Below are positions 44,603 to 56,819 of a stretch of 64,000 bases of DNA, piece after piece; the stretch's first letter is position 1; every line of letters starts with the position of its first letter. Source of the stretch: Prosapia bicincta (taxonomy: Eukaryota > Arthropoda > Insecta > Hemiptera > Cercopidae). The notes under the pieces are model-generated. The model saw nothing but the letters and a program-made list of their open reading frames with translations, was not told where the DNA came from and did not search any database. The translations under genes were made by a program, and so were the position numbers. The stretch spans positions 179,552,886-179,616,885 of the forward strand of contig JBAIZL010000005.1 of NCBI GenBank assembly GCA_036971475.1, given 5' to 3'.

Positions 44603-46537
44603 TTATCCCTTGTTATTTTCCTTTCTCTCGACTTCTCCCTTACAATATTTAATTTGTTCTATCTGAAATTTATCTGATTCTCCATGGTGTGCCTCCCTTG
44701 GTTCATAAAATTTCTTTAACAAGCTAATATGGAAAATTCCTCTAATTTTATTGCTTCTAGCATCTTTGATTTCATAAGTCGCCTTGCCATATTTCTTGGT
44801 GATCACATGAGGTCCATCATATATATAAAATAATTTTGCCATCTCACTTCTTATACTCTGTGGTTGCCAATTTTCTTTTACTAATACCTTGTCCCCAACA
44901 TTTAATTCTTCTATTTTATGAGTTTTATTAAATTTCTCTGCTCTCTTATGAGCCTTCTCCTTAATTCTACTCCTAGCAATTTCTAAATGTCTTTCTAAAT
45001 TTATTAATTTTGAACTCCAGCCTAAATTTTCTATTTCCTTTTGCCAAAACCTTTCATCCTGAATTCCTAGTTGTAGCTGGTTAGGTGTGTATCCTGTAGT
45101 CTCATGAGGAATTTCATTAATTGCCTGGTTAATAACCTCTACATATTTTCCCCATTCTCTATGGTTATGATGACAATATGTTCTCAAAGATCTAATGATC
45201 TCCTTATTCACCCTCTCAACGATATTGCTTTGTGGCCTCCTTATTGGAGAAAATATTGGTTTCATTTCTCTATTTTTAATATACTCCAGCCATTTCTTAT
45301 TATTAAACTGGGTTCCATGATCAGTCTGTATTCTTTCTACTCTCCCGAATTTTTCTATATAATTTTCTAAACATTTAATTGCCTCCCCTGTGGTTGCCTT
45401 TTTCAATTTATAGATTTGAACGAATTTTGTAAATACATCTAACATTACTAATAAATACTTATAGCCTCCTACAGTTCTTTGAAATGGTCCTATAAAATCA
45501 ATTGACAATTGCTCCTTTGGTTTTTCCACTTGGATCCCTTTCATCTCTCCAAAATTACCTTGGGTTACATTTTTAGCTCTTTGACAAATATTACATGTTT
45601 TAATAATTCCCCTAATGCTTTTTCCCATTTTCTTCCAAGTGAAGCTCTCTGTTTCCAATCGGTCAATTCTATCATTATTATTGTTTTTCTTTTTCGCTAT
45701 CTCCCTATTTAAAACTCTTAACTCTTCCCTGTTCTGTATTGTCAATTTTTTTACCTTCTCTATCTCTTTCTTATTAATTTCTGTCACATCAGCTATTATT
45801 ACTTTTGTTTCCTCTAAATTCTCCTTAATCTTCTCCTCTAAGTCTCTTCTCATAACTCCTACTACAGCATTATTCTCTGTTCTCAACTGTTCCCTCATAT
45901 CCTCTATCATTTTCTTACTTTCCTCCCTTATTTCCTGTGTTATGAATTTGAAATCTTCCTTCATCTCTCTCATTTCGTCTCTATTTTCCTCTAATTTTTT
46001 GTTTATTTCCCTCATATCTTTCAATTCCCCTTTTATTTCATCTATCTTATCTAATTGTCTATTTATTTTTTCATTATTTATATTTAATTGTCTATTTATT
46101 TTTTCATTATTTATATTTAATTGTCTATTTAGATCCTCTCTCCCTTTTTCACTCATTTCCATGAGAGTTCTCATCATCTCCCTTAAATCTTCATTCTCAT
46201 TATTTCCCTGTTTTTTTTGTTGGGTTTGCATAGGTGGTAGTCCCCTAGCCTCATCTACTTGGGTTTCCACCTCACTCTCTTCTATAGGCATATCTGTGCC
46301 TTCCGTTTCTGTCTCTAGTATTTCTAGGCTTGTCCCTTTTTCCAATTCTATTAGGCCTATTGTAGCTTCTTCCTCTTTTCCATTTATTTTTTCTTTTAAT
46401 GTCACATATTTTCCTTTTGTAACTTCCTCAACTTCTGTACCCTTCCTAGACCTACTATGTTTGTTATATTCCTCTAATTTTTCTGTTTTTTTCGCTTTCT
46501 CCCCCCTTAAATTATATGTACCTGTTTCAGATTCCAT
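44603..46537 (-). CDS. E2 gag-integrase fusion protein, 644 aa
   Basis: A single intact minus-strand ORF. Residues 1-100 are a charged N-terminus with the family signature ARGLPPMQTQQKK at 97-109. Residues 115-290 are a long Glu/Lys-rich coiled coil with an 11-residue repeat (NRQLNINNEKI, residues 137-158). At about residue 298 it passes straight into integrase: W301-K-K-M, the C315-x-x-C318 half of the HHCC zinc finger (the His half is missing), then the DDE core with D347 (SIDFIGP), D406 (QTDHGTQF) and E441 (NIVERVNKE), then HETTGYTP, and a GPY/F-type module (GPHVITKKYGKATYEI, residues 575-612). Integrase joins element DNA to the chromosome. Protease, RT and RNase H have been deleted without breaking the frame. 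A fused gag-integrase product could enter particles made by a helper element; this is inferred. Confidence 0.92.
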   Translation of the reverse strand: MESETGTYNLRGEKAKKTEKLEEYNKHSRSRKGTEVEEVTKGKYVTLKEKINGKEEEATIGLIELEKGTSLEILETETEGTDMPIEESEVETQVDEARGLPPMQTQQKKQGNNENEDLREMMRTLMEMSEKGREDLNRQLNINNEKINRQLNINNEKINRQLDKIDEIKGELKDMREINKKLEENRDEMREMKEDFKFITQEIREESKKMIEDMREQLRTENNAVVGVMRRDLEEKIKENLEETKVIIADVTEINKKEIEKVKKLTIQNREELRVLNREIAKKKNNNNDRIDRLETESFTWKKMGKSIRGIIKTCNICQRAKNVTQGNFGEMKGIQVEKPKEQLSIDFIGPFQRTVGGYKYLLVMLDVFTKFVQIYKLKKATTGEAIKCLENYIEKFGRVERIQTDHGTQFNNKKWLEYIKNREMKPIFSPIRRPQSNIVERVNKEIIRSLRTYCHHNHREWGKYVEVINQAINEIPHETTGYTPNQLQLGIQDERFWQKEIENLGWSSKLINLERHLEIARSRIKEKAHKRAEKFNKTHKIEELNVGDKVLVKENWQPQSIRSEMAKLFYIYDGPHVITKKYGKATYEIKDARSNKIRGIFHISLLKKFYEPREAHHGESDKFQIEQIKYCKGEVERKENNKG

Positions 46538-46726
46538 TTTTTTAAAATTTCTTTATCTAAAATTTCAAATTTCCCTTTATGCTATTTAAATTTTGAAAAT
46601 TAAAAAAATTATTGACTTATGGTTGCAAAGTCCTGAAAAGTAAACAATATTAATACAAATATTTAATTAATAATCTTATCTAAAGTGCCTTAAGGTTAAT
46701 TCTTAAAAATTTTTTTTATAATCGAG

Positions 46727-46744
46727 CCCCACGTTTGTGTGCCA
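46727..46744 (-). promoter_or_regulatory. E2 primer-binding site, tRNA-Lys-like
   Basis: TGGCACACAAACGTGGGG on the minus strand lies two bases inside the 5' LTR and differs by one base from the E1 and E3 sites. Confidence 0.7.
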
Positions 46745-46746
46745 AA

Positions 46747-47950
46747 TGTAATAATTGGTAATTTCCTTTTATAAGTCTTAATAAAAATTTATAAGTTAAA
46801 AGAAATAACGATTCAATGCTGCTTTTGTTACAATAAATTTTTAATATCTTAATATGACATTCCTTATTTTCTTTTACAAAGTCACTTACTAATTACAAAG
46901 TCTTATTTCATCCACAAAGAATTACAAAAATTAAGCTTTATTAGCCTAAGTCTAAAATTTGTTTATGGCAGCAAGAAGTTTAGTTATAAATTTTAATATT
47001 AATTGAATTTGATTTAATTACTTCAATTTGAGCTTGAGCTCTCTTTATCTCGGGTTAATAGGTGGGTTTTCTAAATTTTGAATAATAAAATTTGAGTTGG
47101 TACTTTCAAAAAAATATCTAAGTTACAATTCTTACAAGCTAAAATTTTTACAAGTTATTTGGTTTCTAATTAAATAATTTCCTGAATAATGTCTTCTTAA
47201 TCGATCAGTTCAATGATTTGGCCTAATGTTATTCTGTAATTATGATTTGAATACGATACTGCACTTTCCGCACCAGTTAAAAAAATAAAATTTCTACAGC
47301 CAATTCCGAACACGTCTTCCTCGTTCAAATGCTCTGTTCCAACTCCCCCTGACGCTACCTTTTTTAGCAATAAAATGGCCAAGTCGTGAATTTCCGCTAT
47401 TTTCTCGTTTATTCCTTGTAAGTAACAGCTTTACGGATGTCATGTTCACCGCCTTTGATACACTTCTTCTTCTTAACAACTGCACTTAAATTTCTTTGCA
47501 AAACAATTGCATTTAAATCTTATTTCCCAAACTGTTTTAGATTATATATCCACGAGAAATATTTAAAACGAATATCTTTTGCCGGTCATGCGCACGCAAC
47601 TCTACAAATCCGTTCCCCATCTTGTTTACTACAGAACATTCACTAGCTTGCTGTTTGAAAGTTTTAAGTGTATTTATATCGTTCTATTGTTCTATTTAAA
47701 TTGTTATCTATCAATTACTTCTAATACATTTTCTTATAAATAGTGATTTGTGTGTTTTTTTTTCTTTTTATATAAAATCTTGTGATTAGATCTAAAATAT
47801 GGCCGTGTGCATTTTCTACACAAGTGAAATTAGGTTATGTTTACATTTCGTTCCTGGTATATTTTAGTAATTTTTTACATACTGAATTTATTTATATATA
47901 TTTATCTTATTTTGTAAGTGCCTTTTATATATATACTACTTCAAAATGTT

Positions 47951-47953
<3 letters not shown>
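46747..47953 (-). repeat. E2 5' LTR
   Basis: 1207 bp. It would drive minus-strand transcription of the gag-integrase ORF. Short plus- and minus-strand frames inside both LTRs are identical copies without recognisable domains and are not called as genes. Confidence 0.95.
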
Positions 47954-48033
<80 letters not shown>

Positions 48034-48034
48034 A
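47954..48034. repeat. (TA)n then (GT)n microsatellite at the right edge of E2
   Basis: A TA run of about 66 bp passing into TGTGTGTGTGTGTG, directly abutting the 5' LTR of E2. Confidence 0.95.
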
Positions 48035-48856
48035 TAATATATAGCTATTTATACCTGCAATATTTCCTTTTTCAATAACTGATCTGTGTATTCATTTCCG
48101 ATATATTTTTATTGTACCTATTTCACTCTTTAATGATCTATGTAACTCAACAAATGGTATCTATGTAATATCAGCTTTATTTCCCGCCTATGGTTCTTCA
48201 CAATTTACGATTGTTTAAGTAATATCAAGTGACCCAGTATTCGAGTGTTGATTTTAATTCGCATTGTGCAATTGTATTATTTTAATTAGCGGTAATATAA
48301 AATTTTAGAAACGTGAACTATAACACGTAATATTAGTACCCTTTTTTTGTTGAAAAACATAGTTCTATACAACCATACACGGTAAGTTATGCCTTTTCAT
48401 TATAAACAATAATTGTTAACATGAGAGTTTCCAGAGATGGTTCCCAGACACCTATAACAAGTTATAAATTTAAAATATAACTAATAGATTGACGTACTAG
48501 AACAAGTTTTATTATAAATTAAAATATTTTAGGAAACTTACTACGGGTTTATTTATTAGGTATTTAGACGCCAATAATACTGTAATAAAAATTGTACTAG
48601 ATTAAAGACTTCATTAACATGGAAAAATTGAGACTTGCAATCAAAATCATAAACTAAAGATGTTCCTTTTCTCTGACTCAGAAATAATTTTTAAACAGGA
48701 AAGTGTTGAGTTTAGGGTAGCAAACCATAAATAGTGCTTAAAACTTCTTTTAATTATAGCCTGACAAACATAACCTCATTTTAAATACTTATGGAATTAA
48801 CAGATGAAAAATAACTAATGCTCACACCACAAAAATTACAGTTATAATCATATGAT
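48035..48856. other. AT-rich intergenic sequence
   Basis: No feature recognised. Confidence 0.5.
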
Positions 48857-49660
48857 GGTAAATATAGTCAATGACGTTGGTTTAAACAAAAGAATACGAC
48901 TACTCGTTTAATGTGTAGAACACGAATACCAACTTCTTTCTGCGGAAAATTAATTTTTTTCACACTTTAGTTGTTAATCTGTAATGGCATGTATGTATAG
49001 TGTGAACTGGGCATGCAGTAGCTACAGCTCACTGCACTACGTCTAGATTGGGTTGTAATTTTGAACAACATTACTATATACTTATATTAAAATATACCTA
49101 TAAAGTATCCAGTTAGCTTAGGTTTGGTTGTAATTTTGGTAAATATTTAGACTTAATATTTTAATCTAGGAAGATAGTAATCTTGAATAAAATTATAACC
49201 CAATCTGTCTTGACTGCATACTTCATAGGTATATTTTAATGTAGGTATACAGTTATGTTATATAAAATTATAACCAAAAGTTAATTATTTATATTTTAAG
49301 TTTAGTATTAGAATAAATTGATTTTGACTTAGTGCAGTGCGCTGTAGCTACTGCGCTGCTGGTTCATGCTGGGCATGCCATTACAGGCTAACATTTAAAT
49401 TGTGTAAAAAAATTAACTATCCGTATTTTCCGTGGAAAAAAGTTGATTTTCGTGTTCTACTCATTAAAATGAGTAGTTAGAAAAAAATTTTTAACAACGT
49501 CAATAAGACTCATTCTTGCTATACATACAATTACAGACTAACATTTAAAATGTAAACAAAAATTAAGTTTCTGTATTTTCAGCAGAAAAAAGTTGATTCG
49601 TGTTCTACACATTAAAACGAGTAATTAAAAAAAACCAATGTCATTAATACTATATTTACC
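48857..49660. mobile_element. Long foldback element, copy 2 of the 38111 family
   Basis: The ends GGTAAATATAGT and its complement (ACTATATTTACC, ending 49660) are inverted. It shares with copy 1 the GTGTAGAACACGAATACC block, the GTAGCTACAGCTCACTGCAC block and its inverse, and a shortened central array with ATCTGTCTTGACTGCATACT-type units. It is not next to a (TA)n tract. There are no open frames. Confidence 0.75.
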
Positions 49661-50003
49661 GATAGGATTTCAAAATTTGGTTGTTGTTCATGACGAGCTG
49701 GTTGTTAATCACTTATTACAATTTGAAACTACTTGCTACCAGACATTCTATTAATATAAGTTGGTGAATTGTTAACTTACCCTTGGAGGAAATTTTTTTG
49801 TGTTATATGTTTTTAAACTAGTTTAGGTAGCACACATAAATTTATGATTTATAGTCTTTTTTTGCATACACTATCATTTGCATATTTTACTCTAAAACTC
49901 TAATTAAAATTTTTTGGTTGCGGTGTAAGAATAAATACTCTTATGATTCCCTTCTGGGTTTATTAACTTGCAACACTGTTTTTTTGTATTCACTTATCAA
50001 TTA

Positions 50004-50210
50004 CACTGTAATGTACTCGAACAAGAATCTTACTTGCTATATATGCGAGTTAACTTTTGAAGACTTTAATTATGTGTCTTCATTTTTGAGCATCAACTGA
50101 GACTCAATTCGTCTCAGTTGATGCTCGAAAATGAAGACACGTAATTAAAGACTTCAAAAGTTAACTCAATTATATACCAAGTAAGATTCTTGTTCAAGTA
50201 TGTTATAGTG
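50004..50210. mobile_element. Palindromic foldback element with 100-bp arms
   Basis: The left arm 50004-50103 and right arm 50111-50210 are reverse complements with a few mismatches, around a 7-bp spacer (TCAATTC). The outer part (ACAAGAATCTTACTTG followed by GAGTTAACTTT) also occurs singly at 56820-56925. I looked for a hammerhead core and found none. Confidence 0.85.
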
Positions 50211-50393
50211 TAAGAGTGTGTGTGTTTGTGAATGGGCACTTGTTGGGAGTTTCGTCTGCAAAGCGAGCGCATTGTGGGGTCGCCAATTTTTGTGGGGGTG
50301 CTCAGAACGCCACCTATGGTTTTAATAGCTGGAAATAGTTTATCTATATGTCTAATCATCAGAAAACATGTTTAATTTAATGTTTGAACACAA

Positions 50394-50578
50394 CCCCTAA
50401 ACGTCATTATTTTGCATACGACTGTTTTTCACACACCTCTGAACGCTTCCTAGTTTTAGCACCACAGAGCGCTAGCGTCACCAAACGGTGTGTAGAGTGT
50501 GTACTTTTACATGTGGGCTAGCTTTTGTGAGGAACTGGAGTTTACACACACTTCTTGTCCGTGGTACGTTTAGGGGTT
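50394..50578. mobile_element. Possible short MITE, 185 bp
   Basis: AACCCCTAAACGT (50394) and its complement ACGTTTAGGGGTT (ending 50578) form 13-bp inverted ends around a GC-richer segment. No clear target duplication or family. Confidence 0.4.
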
Positions 50579-53059
50579 TTTTTGTATGACACACTTCTTG
50601 TGGAGAGTGTCTTGTGGTGACTTCTGACACATAGCCAACGCCAATATCTTTACACTAATTAGTTGTTTTAAAACCACAAATTATGTAGTGCCAAATAGTC
50701 TGTTCAATTTATTCTTTATAAAATCACAAGAACCAGGCAAATTATTTTAATACATATTTGTTTATATATCTCTAAACAATTTTTCAGAATATATTTCATT
50801 ATTTGGGCTTAATCTCTTCTATTTAGTTACCTTTTTGAGGTTAAAGATAATTGTCTTAACCAGTTACAAACATTTTTACCACGTAGTATATCATTATTAA
50901 AATATGTTTTAATTTTTCGTAATTAGAGTTTACAATTATAATGTTGATTTGTAATCATTGCATGCAGGTTATGCTTATATTTTTTAGATAAAATGTTATT
51001 TTTACATTACTTTGCATATATATTTTTGCATTAAGGATAACTGAAATGTTTTGAAAGTTAATATAACTTGGTTCTTCTCTTTCCATTATTGGAAATATTA
51101 AACATTTGTTCAGAAACAAAACTTCATACACTTGAAAAAATATTTTACTGTATGAAACATGATTCGTCTATTTACAAATAATATTTGTGGTTTTATTCAC
51201 AATGTAATCCCAAATGTGTTTTTTTTATATTTAAAACAATATCCTTGTACATAATCCTTTATCTATTAGGTCTGAATGTTAATGGCCACAAATTCCGAAA
51301 CGTGACACATTTTGGGCACTAAACAAAATTAAAGTGACAAATAAATGTAGCCGGGCTTCGTGTATCTATTGAAGGAGTGGTCATTATTCTGATCTAAAAA
51401 CGTTATAAATAAACGTTAACAGCACTGACCCAAACAAGGAAATAAATTGATGGATTTGTTTGATTTTTTAATAAGAGTAAAATATTACAAGTTGTAAGTT
51501 AGAGTTTTTACTAGCAAAACTCACTGATGATGATGATGACTTTGTCATTGTGTAAATAAATGACTAATTTGTGAGTCTAGTGTATGCCTTTTATTTCTTT
51601 TTATTTGCTAATGTTTAAAATAAACTAGACTTTAGGATTGCAAGATAATTCATTGTACACGGGCAACATAATTTCGTTCCTTTTGATATTTAAAAAAGAG
51701 TTTTGGGTTTTTAACAAGTCGTAATTGATAGAAAGAATAGAATTTCAATAGAAATAATAATGCTTAGAAAAATATTCTACAGATAATTGTAAGAAGAAAT
51801 TTACGATTTGTAAAAATGATAAAACTGGAAATTTTAGATATAATAATAAGTAATAAGGATTTTCTAATTTCCAGGTGGAAATAGCATTTGAGAGTAACAG
51901 GAATTAAATAGCTGTAGTATAAGCTGTAGATAAAATAAATTAAGAAAAAAATGTAGAAAATTCCAATATATTATTTAATTTTAGTTAAAAGTAAACATTT
52001 GAGAATGCTAGAACTTTTATTATAATGTCTGAATGGTAAATATCTTATAACGATTTCAACATAATCGTAAACATATAAATTGTACAAAATGTAGGCTACT
52101 TTTCGACTGCTAAGTCTAAATCTAACATTAGCTGGAAACCTGTCGGGCAAATAACTTCAAAATTCACATTTATATCTCATTTTTCCCTATTTATAGGTTG
52201 TACCCCTGACCGAAGAAAGAATCTTCGAGTGTCGACAGTTTATGTTGTCCTATCAGATAGAAATGTGTAAACAAACGTTGGCCGTAGTAGTTCCAAGATA
52301 AAGGGCAGACGTGACAGCAATTTCTGCATATCATGTCCTATCGCTTACATATAAATGTACATCTGCAAAACTATCTATGAACGGTGATCACCTGTCACAG
52401 AAGTGTTTTTGTAAGTGATAGGGGCTAGAAATTGTTGTTAATCACCGATCCAATCTTTACGGATACAATTTTCCATATCCTGTAGTTTAAGTATATTCAA
52501 TATATTTTCATTGTAGTTGTTGTAAGAATTTATTTAATTCCTAAAGGAATATATCTTTTAAAGGAATATAAGACATATCTTTTCCACAAAGATTACAGTT
52601 AAAAAACCATAACTTTCATCGTGTTAATACGAGGATGTTACTTTCTACAAGGCCGGGTGAACTCCCTGGGAATTTCTCAAATCGGATTTAAGTCCATTTC
52701 AAACATCTTCTCTTATTATTGTATTAAATCTTTCTCCTGGTTTTCATTTTTTATTAATTATTTTCCATTTTTTTTAAATAGCTACAAATGAAAATGAGGA
52801 CGTTAGTGAAAAAGCAGTTAAAAAAACTCGCCATAAAAAAGCTCCTTGTTATACTGTGTATACAGGTTACTGGTAAAAACTAGCGATGTCGATCTTATTG
52901 TTAGTGCAAAAGAAGATACAAAATGTTTTGACTGTTTTCAACTTTTCTATTTGTGTATTTGTTTTATTAACTGATTTTTCATCAACTGACACATCTCCTA
53001 TAGTTAGTATCAAGTAGATTTACACTGAACGTAAGATACACTATTGTTTATGATACCAT
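50579..53059. other. AT-rich intergenic sequence, 2.5 kb
   Basis: No gene, RNA or element recognised. A short TGATGATGATGATGA run lies near 51525. Confidence 0.5.
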
Positions 53060-53100
53060 GTCAAGCGAATTGTTATAAATAAACTTAAGTCCAAGCCTCT

Positions 53101-53607
53101 TCAAGATGAAGAGCTAAGATAAGCTAAAAGTTCCTCACCTCTAGTGTTGGTACCTGTACTTCCCCACGAAGTGTGATAGGAGTTAGCGTCCATCCCTACC
53201 AGCAGCTCCTCATCCACAGCCCCGCAGTGCTCGACCAGCCTCCTCAGCTCTTGTGTTGGTAGAGCCCCTGCGTAGTCAAAGGGAAGATATGCCGTGGCCA
53301 GGTTCAGCCTCCTTATCCTCCCCTCCGCCCGCAGCTCCACCATCACTGCTATCAAGTCCCTGCAGCAGAAGTCCGTTAGTACAAAAGCACTCAACCCCCT
53401 CCTGACCAGGATACACGTCCTGGGAACACCAGAGTTCTTATCATACAACAACTTACCTCCAGATGTCGCCAGCCCGCATATTCGTCCTCCAGAAATCCAT
53501 GGCTCCTGGATGAGCACCAAGTCCACCTCTCCCCTGTCCAGCATCCTACACACGACAGCACTAGCTGCCCTGCTGTGCTGTACGTTCACTTGGAGAAACT
53601 TGATCAT
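53101..53607 (-). pseudogene. R1-like ORF2 fragment: APE-type endonuclease
   Basis: Starting with MIKFLQVNVQHSRAASAVVC, the frame has LVLIQEPWISGGRICGL (the catalytic Glu in QEPW), PRTCILVRRGL, ATAYLPFD and VGMDANSYHTSWGS (the catalytic Asp-Ala-Asn motif). These are the standard blocks of the endonuclease that nicks the target in R1/Jockey-type LINEs. It follows ORF1 with a short overlap or gap at 53607-53616. The frame breaks off after GEELLAYL, just before the endonuclease's last conserved blocks, and no RT follows. Confidence 0.9.
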
Positions 53608-53615
53608 CGTTCTGC

Positions 53616-54822
53616 TTACTTAGCAGTTGCCTGGGTCCGCAAAGCAGCCCCAGGACTAGAGAGAACCTTGAACGTGGCCTGTCTCAGCCCCACAGTCACC
53701 CTCAGGTTGTTGTTCCGCAGTGCCCTGAGGGAGCCCTCTCCTATATACAGGATAAGGGTACGACCTGCATCCTCCCTTTTCCTAGCAATCACCTTCCAAG
53801 TATTCTGAACTATCCCAGTGTTCTGGGTTTTGACCACCTTCAGGATCTCTTCCGGCTCCTTGTCATTGTAGGGTTTGGGCACCCACATTGAAACTTTTGC
53901 AATGCAAAAGATCTCCTTATGTGGCCCTGCCCTCAACTTTACCCCCTCACTCAGGGTGAAGCTTGGCAGGACCCAAAAAGGACCCACTTCAGGCTCTCCC
54001 GTGAGGAGCATACAACGTTTAGAGCCCCCCTCCTCTAAGTATGCTGTCCTGAACCCTCTGTCCCCCTCTCTCCATCTCAGCGGACAGCAGTTCTGAGAAG
54101 AACAGCTCCAACGCCATCTCTTCCGAGAGTTGTCTCTCTGGGTAACTGACTAGGACAATGGCTAGCTTTTGCCGAAGGGAATCGCCGTATGTGCCCGAAG
54201 ACCCTGCAGCATCCCCCCCTTGTCCCAGCTTCACTTTCTTCTTTCCTCCCTCTACTGGAGAGGGATTGGACGTCGAACTCCTAGGCCTTTTGGGCATGCT
54301 GGGGTTTGGTGCTCTTGGTTGATTGCTTCCCTGTTGCACCTCCCTCCTCACAACATCCAAGCCCTGGACTTTGACAAGCTCGGCTCGGTTTTGGCCTCCC
54401 CTTCGTTTTGTATTCAGGATTATTGGCCCTCCCGCTGCTCTCGCCCGATCTCTTCGGAGCTGCCTTTTGGCCGCTCCACTCATATGCTTTCTCCATAAAG
54501 GAAGCGTGCTCAACTCTACAGCCATTTCACTGGTTTCTGCAGTCGGCAGCTTGGTAGCTGCCCTCGCACCCCCAGTGGTGGTTGCCGTTGTCACATCTGC
54601 TACAGACTCACGGTTTGCCGTCTCATTGGCTCCCGCTGTCTGTGCAGTCTCAAAATCAATTTTTGTACTAGTAGTTTGGTCCATTAACTTCCCACGAGTA
54701 TGGGGAAAAGAACGGTCAACCAGAGCAGAGCCCCCACTGCCCTGGCAAGACAACATACAATGAGGTTTTGTCTGGTTCCTCAAGAGGATTGTGTGCGACT
54801 GCATTTTATACCCTGCAGCCAT
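53616..54822 (-). pseudogene. R1-like ORF1 (gag-like, DUF4780-type) with one frameshift
   Basis: The first frame (54822-54019, 267 codons) begins with a low-complexity Thr/Ala and Lys/Arg-rich region including WRKHMSGAAKRQLRRDRARA and a basic PKRPRSS segment. The second frame (54011-53616) carries the folded part: FWVLPSFTLSEGVKLRAGP, VSMWVPKP, then VKTQNTGIVQNTWKVIARK and LILYIGEGSLRAL. This pattern matches the DUF4780 domain common in ORF1 of insect R1/Jockey-type LINEs, which probably binds element RNA. The frames join near 54015 by a one-base shift. Without the shift it would be one protein of about 400 residues. Confidence 0.8.
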
Positions 54823-55290
54823 TCATCCATCGGCACGATGCCTTCCACCTTGGATTGGGTATTCAGTCACTGACCTTGAAGCCTACCCCAAGTTCAGGAC
54901 ATTATTAACTGTTGCTCTTAGAGCGAACAGCCTGCTTTGCTCTCTTTTATTACAACTGTGTTGTTAGGGTAGTTTCCCGCCCATACTTCACTGCCGCATT
55001 GCCTTTGGTTCACCTGGGAGGTGAGAGTAGCATTGTGAGGACTTAATTCCCAACTACCCCAGTCCCCATTCAGAGCAGGTATTTCTACCACACCCAACTG
55101 GTTAACTGACGAGGAGGGATAATTCCTCACCTTTGAACCATTGCCTTGGTCCGGGCCTGATTATTCAGAAACCTTCAGGAATTCTTATTCACAAGTAACC
55201 TACATATCTGTAGGCCGTTCCACTATCCGCCACCCGTGGACCCGCCGGTTGCTCAGGCCAACTATCCGGGAGACATGTTACATGAGCTGA

Positions 55291-56819
55291 ACTATATATG
55301 TAATACATTGAATGTAATTCCATACTAAGAGGTGTATTTATAGTTGGTTGTTTATTTTCCATATTGTTTCACTTCGTTTTTAATGTGTTTATTTCAAAAC
55401 TTCTCTATACAATACATAAACTTATAAATACCCCATTATAACATGAACATGTAACAGTTTAGGGAATAATTTCAAGAACATATATTTTAAAGCCCTAAGC
55501 AGCATTGAGTAACTCTATCATTCTTTTCCAATTAAATCCTCAGCACTAGACAGCAATAATGAATCGCCCATTGACCCACTACGTCTAGAGCCGAACAAAT
55601 GCCTAGAATAATTTTTACATATGAAAGGATGAATTGTGGCAACTAAGTAGTAGTATAATACCACTTTACTGAGCTCCTCCTTACAGAACCAAAGCTACTG
55701 TATAAATATTTCCCAGTAACAGAAAAGAGAAAAATATTGTTTATAGCTATACGTCCTTTTCAGATAAAACTGAACCTTGTCATATTATGAGTTGTAGAAT
55801 AACAAAGAAATCATGGAGGGTAATTTAAATAGGGTAATAGTTTTTTTTTCAAAGGTTTTCCTAAAATAAATTTACCTTTATTTTATATTAATCGGTGAAC
55901 ACATTTAAATAATAAAACAATACAAATAGATATTAGTGGATCTGTTTCAAAGTTAGTGAAATCCGCTTTTCTTGCCATCGTTTTCACTTTTAGGATTAGG
56001 TCAAAATGTCAAAATTAGGCTCAACAAATTAATAATGATTGCAGAACACATAACATTAAGATTCTGTGTTTATTTTACCACGGGATTTAAGTAGAGTTTT
56101 CAGTTGCTGTGAGTGTACTAATATTATGGTATGTCCAGTGTCATCCCCAGTTTATGAAAAAAGGTAGCGAAGTTAGTTTTATTACAACTATTTCCACAAT
56201 TACCCTAAAATGACCACCCACGTTTTTAAACAAGCTACTTGAAGTCCTGGGTTATAATGATGTTTTAGTAGCTTTAATCGAAAGTGAAAGAGTTCGAGAA
56301 AAGAGGCTCCAAGTTTTTAAATAAATGCAATTGGTAATTTCATACATTTTTAAACATCGTGTTACAATTGTATACGTTTTGAAAATCATATTAAACCGTA
56401 TGAAGATTTTAAACACAAATCATATTATGATTTAAATCTTATAGATTAACTTTATTTGTTCGCATTTCAAACATAAAACGGAAGATTTTGAAGAAATCTC
56501 CCCCGTATTTCATTTAGTTGTAGGCAACTGGTATTGTAACTAATTATTTATTTTATACTATCAAAAGTAGCTATAAAGTTACTTTTTTTTAAAAAGAGTA
56601 GGCTATTCGGCCACACTTGTTTAGCTTGTTTTGGAGTAACCGTTGCTATTTTACAGTGTTTGTAGAAAAGAGTTTGTGTTTTATTTTACTTACAAATACA
56701 TTCAATCTATACATTTTGGGAGGTATGAATGAAATTTCTGGGAGGTATTTTGGAATATTCTGTAAACCCTGGAGTTTTCATACAGTTAGAATTAATGTTT
56801 GTATATATATATATTTGTA
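55291..56819. other. AT-rich intergenic sequence
   Basis: No feature recognised. A short frame at 56617-56820 has no known domain. Confidence 0.45.

Larger units (their letters stand above)
42036..47953 (-). mobile_element. LTR retrotransposon E2 (Ty3/gypsy-like), deletion derivative, very young
   Basis: Two 1207-bp LTRs (42036-43242 and 46747-47953) starting TGTAATAATTGG and ending AAATGTTACA enclose 3504 bp. By eye I find one difference between them (42512 T versus C at 47223). The minus strand carries a tRNA-Lys-like primer site, one long intact ORF fusing gag to integrase, a repeat-rich 3' noncoding region and a polypurine tract. Protease, reverse transcriptase and RNase H are absent. 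Both flanks are (TA)n, so ATAT may be the target duplication. Near-identical LTRs with missing RT imply recent mobilisation in trans. Confidence 0.95.
53060..55290 (-). mobile_element. R1-like non-LTR retrotransposon, 5' part only
   Basis: A block of clearly higher GC content. On the minus strand it holds a 5' UTR (55290-54823), a gag-like ORF1 and the endonuclease that opens ORF2. Similarity stops near 53100-53060, and the reverse transcriptase and 3' end are missing. This is the reverse of the usual 5' truncation of LINEs, so it was cut by a later deletion or rearrangement, or was copied incompletely in an unusual way. Confidence 0.85.

Noticed and set aside
45615..46589. 324-codon plus-strand frame rich in Ser, Phe and Ile (and 192- and 225-codon relatives at 20848 and 61600)
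   Set aside because: They are antisense to the Glu/Lys-rich gag coiled coil, whose complement naturally gives open Ser/Phe/Ile-rich frames.
50004..50210. Possible hammerhead in the 100-bp-arm palindrome (CAGTTGATGCTCGAAAATG)
   Set aside because: There is TGATG and GAAA but no complementary stem II and no palindromic stem III or UH cleavage site.
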